Positions 1-6,679 of a stretch of DNA of 10,543 nucleotides are shown here, piece by piece. Numbering within the stretch: the first letter of the stretch is position 1; the number at the start of each line of letters is the position of its first letter. The translations under genes were made by a program, and so were the position numbers. The notes beneath the pieces were generated by a model. It had not been told where the DNA came from. It made no database searches and was given only the letters and a program-made list of their open reading frames with translations. This DNA comes from Oxalobacteraceae bacterium (GTDB lineage: Bacteria; Pseudomonadota; Gammaproteobacteria; Burkholderiales; Burkholderiaceae_D). The DNA lies in contig CANKWG010000064.1 of the NCBI GenBank assembly GCA_947487325.1, positions 1 to 10,543 on the forward strand. The letters are read 5' to 3'.

Positions 1-788
1 ATTGGATACAGGCGCCAGAAACTTTTGCCGCCTTTCTTGAATTTGCTTATCCGACAGAACAGGTCGAGCAACTGCTGTTGGCAGCCCAGCGTCTGGTAGT
101 ACAAATGACCGGCTGGCTGGTTGCGCGACAACGCGCCGTCTCTGCGCTGGTGCTGACGCTGGAATATGAGCGCATGCGTTCTCGGCTTGCTTCGACTGAC
201 ATTGAGATCACGCTCGCAGAACCTGCATGGCAGGAAGCGCATTTACTGCGCCTGATGAAAGAAAGACTGAACCAGCTAACGCTCAAAGCACCCGTCGCGG
301 TCTTGCGACTGAAAGCCAAGCAGCTTGCTGCATTCGCACCACCGACAGCGCAGCTGTTTCCTGAGCCTGGTGGCACACCGGCAGATTACCGCCGGCTGCT
401 CGAGCTGCTGATGGCACGGCTTGGACCCGAGGCGATACGCCTGCCGGCACCGGCCTCAGATCATCGTCCTGAAGCCGCCAACCAATGGCAAATAAGTAGT
501 CAAACACAACAAAAAATACTGGCTGATACAGGTGCGCGATTTGCTGAACGTCCCTTCTGGTTGCTGGAGCAGCCACTGGCGCTGACGCTGCGTGGACATC
601 GACCTTTTTATGGTTCAGCACTGCATTTACTCAGTGGACCAGAACGCATTGAAGCAGGCTGGTGGGATGGCGATCTTGCGATGCGTGATTACTTTGTTGC
701 ACAGGGTGAGGAGGGCGCGTACTACTGGATTTACCGTGAGCGCGATATCGATCAGGCACGGTGGTTTTTGCACGGCCTATTTGCATGA
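1..788 (+). CDS. imuB: ImuB, Y-family polymerase-like SOS mutagenesis protein (3' part only)
   Basis: The frame is open from base 3 to the TGA at 786-788, giving 261 residues of a protein whose N-terminus lies left of the window; the TTG at 78 is an internal leucine, not a start. ImuB is a catalytically inactive Y-family polymerase relative that bridges ImuA, DnaE2 and the beta clamp during SOS translesion synthesis. What is present is the little-finger-like and C-terminal region, not the palm, so catalytic residues cannot be judged. Family resemblance rests on the stretch around bases 20-180 (LEFAYPTEQVEQLLLAAQRL, then TGWLVARQRAVSALVLTLEY) and on the C-terminal region ending near RDYFVAQGEEGAYYWIYRER. 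A short QLF at 351-359, followed by PEPGG, sits in the segment where ImuB proteins usually carry a clamp-binding motif; assigning it that role is inference. dnaE2 follows 3 bases after the stop, the classic imuA-imuB-dnaE2 order. Confidence 0.9.
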   Translation, partial: WIQAPETFAAFLEFAYPTEQVEQLLLAAQRLVVQMTGWLVARQRAVSALVLTLEYERMRSRLASTDIEITLAEPAWQEAHLLRLMKERLNQLTLKAPVAVLRLKAKQLAAFAPPTAQLFPEPGGTPADYRRLLELLMARLGPEAIRLPAPASDHRPEAANQWQISSQTQQKILADTGARFAERPFWLLEQPLALTLRGHRPFYGSALHLLSGPERIEAGWWDGDLAMRDYFVAQGEEGAYYWIYRERDIDQARWFLHGLFA

Positions 789-791
789 GCC

Positions 792-3700
792 ATGATGCCT
801 ACTACGCCTTCTCTGCCGGCCTATGCTGAACTCCAGTGCGCGTCCAACTTCAGTTTTTTGCACGGTGCTTCACATCCCGAACAGTTGGTCGCACGGGCGG
901 CAGCGCTGGGCTATAGCGCGCTAGCCATCACGGATGAGTGCTCGCTGGCTGGCGTTGTGCGCGCACATGTCGAGGCAAAACGGCATCAGCTGTCACTGAT
1001 TATTGGTAGTCAGTTTCGCGTTCATACAGAAGAGGGTGATTGTCTGACCCTGATTGCACTGGTGATGAATCGCGAAGGCTATGGCAATTTATGCGAACTG
1101 ATTACGCTGGCAAGAAGCAGGGCAGAGAAGGGAGATTATCGTCTCACGCTGACTGACTTCACTGACCCTGAGGATCAATATCGTCATCTGCATACCTTGC
1201 CCGATTGCTTTTTACTGCTGGCACCCGACTATGGCATCAGTGCGACCCAATTACATCGTCAGGCCACGTGGCTGAAATCCACTTTCGGCGCGCGTGCCTA
1301 CCTCGCCCTCAGCTTGCTCTATCGCGGGCAGGATGAGCAGCATAAGCGGATCGTGATGCAAACATCGGTAATTCACTCGCTTGGCGTGGTAGCCACTGGT
1401 GATGTCTGCATGCATATTCGTTCACGCAAGCCCTTGCAGGACGTACTTGCCGCCATCCGGCTTGGCAAACCCGTAGCGCAATGCGGTCATGCTTTGTTTC
1501 CGAATGCGGAAAGACATTTGCGCTCGCGCCTCCGGTTAGCCAATATTTATCCGCATGAGACATTGCATGCGACTACGCTGCTTGCAGCGCAGTGTCAGTT
1601 TTCTCTCGATACGCTGCGCTATGAATATCCGGACGAGCTTGTTCCGCAGGGTCAGACACCGACAAGCTATCTGCGTGAACAAACCTGGGCGGGTGCACAT
1701 CGTCGTTTTCCGTCAGGTATACCGGCCAATGTACAGCAGCAGATCGAACATGAACTTGCACTGATTGCAGAGCTGGCCTATGAGCCTTATTTTCTGACAG
1801 TGTATGACATCGTCAGTTTTGCCCGGCATCTTCATATTTTGTGTCAGGGTCGTGGCTCAGCGGCTAACTCGGCCGTCTGCTACTGCCTGGGCATCACCGA
1901 AGTCGATCCAGCCCGAAGCAGCCTGCTGTTTGAACGCTTCATATCAAAAGAACGTAACGAGCCACCCGATATCGATGTTGACTTCGAACATCAGCGGCGA
2001 GAAGAAGTCATTCAATATATTTATGAAAAATACGGCCGTCAGCGAGCCGCACTGACTGGCGTTGTCATCACTTATCGGGGACGCAGCGCATTACGCGACG
2101 CAGGCAAGGCCTTGGGCGTGGATTTGTCTATCGTCGATCGGCTGACAAAATCCTATCGCCGATGGGATAGTGACACGGGGCTGGAAGATATTTTTATTGA
2201 ATGCGGTATGGACCCTGCTTCTGCTATCGCACAATCATGGCAGAAAATCGCTGCTGACCTGATAGGCTTTCCTCGTCACTTATCGCAGCACCCGGGTGGA
2301 TTTGTCATTGCACGTGACAAGCTCTCACGGCTGGTTCCTATCGAAAAAGCCACTATGCAAGGACGTAGTGTCGTGCAATGGGATAAGGATGATCTCGATG
2401 CATTGGGTCTGCTGAAAATCGATATCCTCGCACTGGGTATGCTCTCCGCGCTACGTCGCAGTTTCGAACTGATCTCGGGACAACTAGGGGAGCCTTTCGA
2501 ACTGCAAGATATTCCCGCCGAAGATGCGGCGACCTACGCGATGATTAGCAAGGCCGATACGGTAGGCGTATTCCAGATCGAGAGTCGTGCACAAATGAGT
2601 ATGCTGCCTCGTCTACAGCCGCGTACTTTTTACGATTTGGTAATTGAGGTGGCCATCATACGGCCCGGGCCGATACAAGGCGGCATGATTCATCCTTATT
2701 TGCGACGCCGACAAGGTCTTGAAGCGATAACGTACCCGAGCGCTGATATGGAAACAGCGCTCTCGCGTACCTTGGGTGTGCCTATTTTTCAGGAGCAGGT
2801 GATGCAGATCGCCATGCTTGCGGCAGGTTTTTCTGCAGGGGAGGCCGATCAGCTACGTCGTGCGATGGCAGCGTGGAAGCGCAAGGGTGGCCTGGAAAAA
2901 TTTCATGACCGTTTGATACAAGGCATGCTGGCACGCGGCTATACCGCCGAATTTGCCGAATCTATTTATAGCCAGATACAAGGCTTTGCCGAGTATGGTT
3001 TTCCTGAAAGTCACGCAGCAAGCTTTGCACTGCTCGCCTACGCCAGCGCTTGGCTGAAATGTCATCATCCGGCAGCTTTTCTGGCCGCCTTACTCAACAG
3101 CCAGCCCATGGGCTTTTATACACCATCGCAACTCGTGCAGGATGCAAAGCGACACGGCGTCGAAGTACGTGCAGTTGATATAGTCACCAGCAACTGGGAA
3201 GCGACACTTGAAATCAATCAGGCAGCACCGCCAGCAGTACGGCTGGGATTGAATCTGGTTCGCGGGCTATCGCAGGAAGCCGGATGGCGTATCGAAGAGG
3301 CACGCGCCATCAAACAATTTCATGATCTGCCAGATCTCGCGCTGAGAGCCCATCTGTCTTCGACTGACATGCAGGCACTGGCCGCAGCCAATGCACTGCG
3401 CAGTTTGGCCGGTCATCGTCATGAAGCGCTCTGGCATGCCTCAGTAGCCTCACCGGGCAAGGCTTTGCTGAAAGCCGCACCACCCGCTATCGATAGCATT
3501 ACTTTGACTGAGCCAACAGATAAGCAGGAAGTCATCAATGACTACCGAACGCTGAGTCTGACTTTGGGCCAACATCCGCTGGCCTTCTTGCGTCAGCATC
3601 TTTCAGCGAAGCGATTTCTGCCCGCGTCAACCCTCGACACATTTGCGCAGGGTCAGTTTGCACGCGCCTGCGGGATCGTCACCTTGCGCCAGCAGCCAGG

Positions 3701-3935
3701 GACGGCTAAGGGAACCGTGTTTGTGACACTGGAAGATGAAACTGGGGTCGTCAATGTGATCGTTTGGCCAAATTTGGTTAGGCAACAGCGAAGAGAGTTG
3801 TTGAATGCCGGACTATTGGGCGTTTACGGAATATGGCAGAAAGAAAACAATGTGCACCATTTGATCGCTAAACGGCTAGTCGATCTTTCTAACTTACTAG
3901 TCGAATTTAAAAAAAGTAGTAAAGATTTTTCGTGA
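792..3935 (+). CDS. dnaE2: DnaE2 (ImuC), error-prone DNA polymerase III alpha-like subunit
   Basis: This 1047-residue protein is the full usual length for DnaE2, the C-family polymerase that works with ImuA and ImuB in damage-induced mutagenic synthesis. The N-terminal PHP domain begins at residue 11 (YAELQ, SNFSFLHGASHPEQLV, then AITDECSLAGVVRAH at about 45-59). The palm follows: GRGSAANSAVCY at 353-364, PPDIDVDF at 391-398 supplying the two clustered catalytic aspartates, and LKIDIL at 541-546 giving the third (D544). HLSQHPGGFVIARDK at 496-510 and the finger region around 560-750 are also typical. The C-terminal OB fold spans about 956-1030, and the end, SSKDFS, resembles the usual SRDFH-type DnaE2 tail. 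The start ATG at 792 lies 3 bases after the imuB stop with no strong Shine-Dalgarno, so translational coupling is likely; a second ATG follows at 795. No frameshift or missing key residue is seen. A LexA site would lie upstream of the operon, outside the window. Confidence 0.97.
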   Translation: MMPTTPSLPAYAELQCASNFSFLHGASHPEQLVARAAALGYSALAITDECSLAGVVRAHVEAKRHQLSLIIGSQFRVHTEEGDCLTLIALVMNREGYGNLCELITLARSRAEKGDYRLTLTDFTDPEDQYRHLHTLPDCFLLLAPDYGISATQLHRQATWLKSTFGARAYLALSLLYRGQDEQHKRIVMQTSVIHSLGVVATGDVCMHIRSRKPLQDVLAAIRLGKPVAQCGHALFPNAERHLRSRLRLANIYPHETLHATTLLAAQCQFSLDTLRYEYPDELVPQGQTPTSYLREQTWAGAHRRFPSGIPANVQQQIEHELALIAELAYEPYFLTVYDIVSFARHLHILCQGRGSAANSAVCYCLGITEVDPARSSLLFERFISKERNEPPDIDVDFEHQRREEVIQYIYEKYGRQRAALTGVVITYRGRSALRDAGKALGVDLSIVDRLTKSYRRWDSDTGLEDIFIECGMDPASAIAQSWQKIAADLIGFPRHLSQHPGGFVIARDKLSRLVPIEKATMQGRSVVQWDKDDLDALGLLKIDILALGMLSALRRSFELISGQLGEPFELQDIPAEDAATYAMISKADTVGVFQIESRAQMSMLPRLQPRTFYDLVIEVAIIRPGPIQGGMIHPYLRRRQGLEAITYPSADMETALSRTLGVPIFQEQVMQIAMLAAGFSAGEADQLRRAMAAWKRKGGLEKFHDRLIQGMLARGYTAEFAESIYSQIQGFAEYGFPESHAASFALLAYASAWLKCHHPAAFLAALLNSQPMGFYTPSQLVQDAKRHGVEVRAVDIVTSNWEATLEINQAAPPAVRLGLNLVRGLSQEAGWRIEEARAIKQFHDLPDLALRAHLSSTDMQALAAANALRSLAGHRHEALWHASVASPGKALLKAAPPAIDSITLTEPTDKQEVINDYRTLSLTLGQHPLAFLRQHLSAKRFLPASTLDTFAQGQFARACGIVTLRQQPGTAKGTVFVTLEDETGVVNVIVWPNLVRQQRRELLNAGLLGVYGIWQKENNVHHLIAKRLVDLSNLLVEFKKSSKDFS

Positions 3936-3973
3936 ATAGCGGTTGACTCAATGCGTAAGAAATATTTTTGAGT

Positions 3974-4006
3974 GGGAAACGGCAGGAAAAACTCGGTTTC
4001 TCTTTT
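3974..4006 (+). terminator. weak candidate terminator after dnaE2
   Basis: GGGAAAC (3974-3980) can pair with GTTTCTC (3996-4002), a 7-bp stem with one G-T pair and a 15-base loop, followed directly by TTTT (4003-4006). It lies 38 bases beyond the dnaE2 stop, where a terminator is expected. The stem is short and AT-rich and the loop is large, so this is a suggestion only. Confidence 0.25.
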
Positions 4007-4123
4007 GTCAGTAGTGCAAATATGAACAATCTCATCGTGAAGCGCGATTTTTAATGCCCATCCAAAAATTTTTCGAGAACTATCAGCTGAGAAACGTTAC
4101 CAAACCCGCACGTATCTCATAGC

Positions 4124-4148
4124 TTCCCGCGAGCACTGGCTGTGGGAA
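4124..4148 (+). promoter_or_regulatory. leader hairpin upstream of the 826-residue gene
   Basis: Bases 4124-4134 pair with 4139-4148: TTCCC with GGGAA, G-T and C-G continuing inward, one bulged G at 4131, then AGC with GCT closing an ACTG tetraloop (4135-4138). That is ten pairs in 25 bases, ending 32 bases before the ATG at 4181. It is followed by AAAAA rather than a T tract, so it is not an intrinsic terminator on this strand. A role in mRNA stability or translation control is inference. The rest of the 245-base spacer (3936-4180) shows no convincing promoter. Confidence 0.45.
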
Positions 4149-4164
4149 AAACATAATCGCCATT

Positions 4165-4169
4165 AAGGA
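4165..4169 (+). promoter_or_regulatory. ribosome binding site for the 826-residue gene
   Basis: AAGGA lies 11 bases before the ATG at 4181. It is slightly far but is the only purine-rich match to the 16S tail there, and it supports 4181 as the start. Confidence 0.55.
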
Positions 4170-4180
4170 ACTCACTGACC

Positions 4181-6661
4181 ATGCAAGCGACACCATCCAA
4201 TACAGGACAGAATTCTTATCAGCAAAGTCAGCAAGCTACGCAAGAAGAGAACCCGTCGCAGAATCGAGAGCAGGCGAAGCATTCCAACTTGAATACTTCG
4301 GTCAAAAATAACAGCACAAAGGGTGGGGAAAATGATGGTGTAGCTTCTGATGAAAAACCCGCTAAAAAACCTGTCATGGCATCAAAGCCAGTAAAGATAA
4401 ACTTGGATGTCATCACATCCGAGGTGGAAAAAAACCAAAAAACACCAACGCCGATCTCACCCAGAGGGGTTAAGCCAATACCGCGCCTTCAACTTCCTGA
4501 AACCGGACAAAATCCTAAATCGCCTAGGTCACCTCGTAGCGATCAGCCGCGCAATATCGCAGAGAGTGTACCCAAAAGCCCGGGCAGAGACGAGATCATC
4601 AAGATGGCAGACTCGGTAGCCGATGCCTTTCGCGCATTTGGTTCGCCGCGCAAAGAGCAACCAACACCCAGACGTCTTGAAAGCCGGCGTGATTTGGATA
4701 AGTCACTGACAGAGCGTGCGCTAGAGAAGACTGATAATTCTCAGAAATCAACGACATCAACAACATCAACGACATCAACGACATCAACGACATCAACAAC
4801 GGCCACTGCGCAAGCCAGCATCACAACCACCACTACCACTACAACTACCACCGATACGCAGCCTGCAACGATGATGAACTCCTTGGAGATGGGCGCAATT
4901 TCGACCGGCCTCGCTGCAGAATCCCAATTAGATTTCTCCAACACAGTCACACAAATAGATAATCCAGCAGTACTAAATTCCGCATATCAAACTGGCGGCA
5001 GTGGGGCCCTACCTAATGAGCCCGGCTATCAGCCAGGACAGTTTTTTATCAAAGCAAGGCGCAAGATATCCATGCCTAAGGTGTTTGCACCTGCGAGTAC
5101 TAACGTAGTGACACCGCCTGTGCAGTCGGCACGCGATGTGAAATACAGCAAACAGGCGCAAATGGTGTTGCTAGCCGATATGTTAGTCGCTGAGTGCGCG
5201 GGGGATTCGATTAATCCTAATGATATGGGATCGATCAGCCAAAATAATACAGTGTTGAACTTGAATCAACTACCAGCCGAATTTGCTGAATTTAATTCCT
5301 ACCTCAAAGGAAAAAATAAACTGAATTTAACTCATTTGATACACGCGATTTTTCGGCCAGATTTCGAATCAAGTGAAGTTTGGAAAAAAGCGGTTGCTAT
5401 TGATCATAAATTCAGCCGTGGTGGCTATACATGGACGCCTCGATCGGGAAATTTTGAAGGTGATTTTGAAAATCAATTGAAAAGTCTTTTACAAGGCTAT
5501 GCAGATGAATTTGCTGCTCATCTATTTGGAATTTTACCCAATGTAAAATCAATTGGCATAACAGAAGAATTAAAGACTTTTCTTTTTATGGCAGATAAGA
5601 AATTTGTCGAAAAATTAGTCGATCAGGATAGTCGTGCTTCAGCAGGTGAGAAGGGCGTTGATCGACTATCAAAGAAGAATATCGAACAATTACGTGCTTA
5701 TTTTCTAATGAATATTCTGGTTACTCGACTCATTAAACCCATGTTGATAACGGAGAATCGATCTAATACGCATGTTTCAATGGCTCTGCTCCAAATGGAG
5801 ATTCATTCCGTGAACAAGGCAGCATTGGAACTATGCAAAGATTTTCAGCAAAAATCTTTTGAGCTGTTTCCCGATAGTTTGCAGAAAATAATGATAAGAA
5901 AATCAGAAGATGAATTGAAAATTGCAACAATTCAAAAAGGGAAAGACCGATTTTTGCAAATCAAAGAAGGGTATTCCCAACGACATACGCGTTCCCGTAG
6001 TGATCTTGGCATAGGAATGAAAGCCAACCCATTGGAAGATAGAGCTCGTCTCGAATATCAAAAAAAGAATCAGAGAAAACAGCTGGAAAATCAATCCAAG
6101 CAGATTAATGATCAGCTTGGACAAGTTCTTGCTGAGATAGAGATTAATGAATTTCCAAGCTCTCTTGCAAAAGAAATCGAAGCAGTAAAAATGACATGGT
6201 TTTCTATCGATGATGAAATAAGCAATCATGCGGTTGTTCAGAATCTTTTAAAGACGACTCGAAATCTGATTGCTGCCACGAAGATGGATAAAAATTTAAT
6301 GGCATTTGAAGAAAAAATCCGATCACTTGCTTCTGAAAGCTTGGATTCACGCGCGAAACGGCGTGCAACAATGCCTCTGAGCCTGGGTGATCTTGATTTT
6401 TTAAATGCCATTTTGGATCAGACAATAAATTACGATTTTCCTAGCGAATCCAATTCAAGTAACTCGACTCCATCATCAATATTATCCACAGCTGATAATG
6501 CGAAAAATACGATAACAACAACAACTACTGCCAACACAACGACAACCACGACGACGATATTCAACCCAGCAGTCGTGACAGTGCAGAATTCTTTGCCATC
6601 CACGCTAGAATCTAATTCAAGTGGAAGTCAGAAAAATGATCCATCAAAATCTACTAACTAA
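4181..6661 (+). CDS. Large disordered/helical protein with a RasGAP-like domain; candidate effector
   Basis: I do not recognise this 826-residue protein as a named family. No signal peptide or membrane segment is visible. Residues 1-50 are rich in Gln, Asn, Ser and Thr with few hydrophobics, as in type III secretion signals. Residues 50-320 look disordered, with Ser/Thr-Pro sites (T88, T90, S93, S114, S117, S133, S155, T162), a (TTS)5 array at 191-205 and ten Thr at 215-224. Residues 325-550 form a helical domain. Within it, ILVTRLIKP (512-520) matches the spacing of the RasGAP FLRxxxPA signature (R516, P520), and IFR (390-392) sits where the arginine finger would fall. Residues 555-735 are charged and helical, probably coiled coil around 615-655. 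The tail is again Thr/Ser-rich (777-792). The 472-residue gene downstream repeats this plan. The middle is clearly AT-richer than dnaE2 (16 of 60 bases GC at 5881-5940, against 33 of 60 at 2401-2460). Host-directed function is inference. Confidence 0.85.
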   Translation: MQATPSNTGQNSYQQSQQATQEENPSQNREQAKHSNLNTSVKNNSTKGGENDGVASDEKPAKKPVMASKPVKINLDVITSEVEKNQKTPTPISPRGVKPIPRLQLPETGQNPKSPRSPRSDQPRNIAESVPKSPGRDEIIKMADSVADAFRAFGSPRKEQPTPRRLESRRDLDKSLTERALEKTDNSQKSTTSTTSTTSTTSTTSTTATAQASITTTTTTTTTTDTQPATMMNSLEMGAISTGLAAESQLDFSNTVTQIDNPAVLNSAYQTGGSGALPNEPGYQPGQFFIKARRKISMPKVFAPASTNVVTPPVQSARDVKYSKQAQMVLLADMLVAECAGDSINPNDMGSISQNNTVLNLNQLPAEFAEFNSYLKGKNKLNLTHLIHAIFRPDFESSEVWKKAVAIDHKFSRGGYTWTPRSGNFEGDFENQLKSLLQGYADEFAAHLFGILPNVKSIGITEELKTFLFMADKKFVEKLVDQDSRASAGEKGVDRLSKKNIEQLRAYFLMNILVTRLIKPMLITENRSNTHVSMALLQMEIHSVNKAALELCKDFQQKSFELFPDSLQKIMIRKSEDELKIATIQKGKDRFLQIKEGYSQRHTRSRSDLGIGMKANPLEDRARLEYQKKNQRKQLENQSKQINDQLGQVLAEIEINEFPSSLAKEIEAVKMTWFSIDDEISNHAVVQNLLKTTRNLIAATKMDKNLMAFEEKIRSLASESLDSRAKRRATMPLSLGDLDFLNAILDQTINYDFPSESNSSNSTPSSILSTADNAKNTITTTTTANTTTTTTTIFNPAVVTVQNSLPSTLESNSSGSQKNDPSKSTN
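4751..4795 (+). repeat. 9-bp tandem repeat (ACGACATCA-type, five units)
   Basis: Five consecutive 9-base units, ACGACATCA with one ACAACATCA variant (second unit), encode (Thr-Thr-Ser)5 inside the 826-residue gene. A preceding TCA (4748-4750) and a following ACAACG extend the pattern partly. The unit is a multiple of three, so gain or loss of units changes protein length and not frame. Confidence 0.95.
4823..4852 (+). repeat. ACN triplet run encoding ten threonines
   Basis: Ten consecutive ACN codons encode Thr 215-224. The third bases are mixed (A, C, T), so this is selection for threonine or an old, degenerated repeat rather than a pure microsatellite. Confidence 0.9.
6509..6556 (+). repeat. 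C-terminal Thr-codon tract
   Basis: Residues 777-792 of the 826-residue protein are almost all Thr (one, then five, then seven, broken by Ile and Ala-Asn), encoded by mixed ACA, ACT and ACG codons. It mirrors the Thr tracts near residues 190-225 on the other side of the helical region. Confidence 0.85.
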
Positions 6662-6679
6662 AAAAAAGTCCTAACTATC

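Noticed and set aside
283..621. Minus-strand frame opposite imuB
   Set aside because: It is a shadow of the imuB coding strand with no domain signal; the same holds for the other antisense frames within dnaE2.
78..788. TTG at 78 as the start of a 236-residue protein
   Set aside because: The frame is open to the window edge and the preceding residues match ImuB, so the gene is truncated by the window.
3943..3968. Promoter with TTGACT and TATTTT
   Set aside because: The spacing is only 14 bases and the -10 match is poor; TTGTCA at 4005-4010 also lacks a proper -10 partner.
4072..4096. PIP/hrp-type box (TTCG-N16-TTCG) upstream of the effector-like genes
   Set aside because: TTCG occurs at 4072-4075, but no second TTCG is found at the required distance; no HrpL-type box fits upstream of the start either.
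4751..4852. Short repeats read as a CRISPR or iteron array
   Set aside because: The 9-bp units are directly adjacent without spacers and lie in frame inside a coding gene.
4741..4950. Minus-strand frame encoding a Val/Asp-Val repeat protein
   Set aside because: It is the antisense of the Thr/Ser repeat block; its VVD and poly-Val pattern comes from the ACN codons on the other strand.
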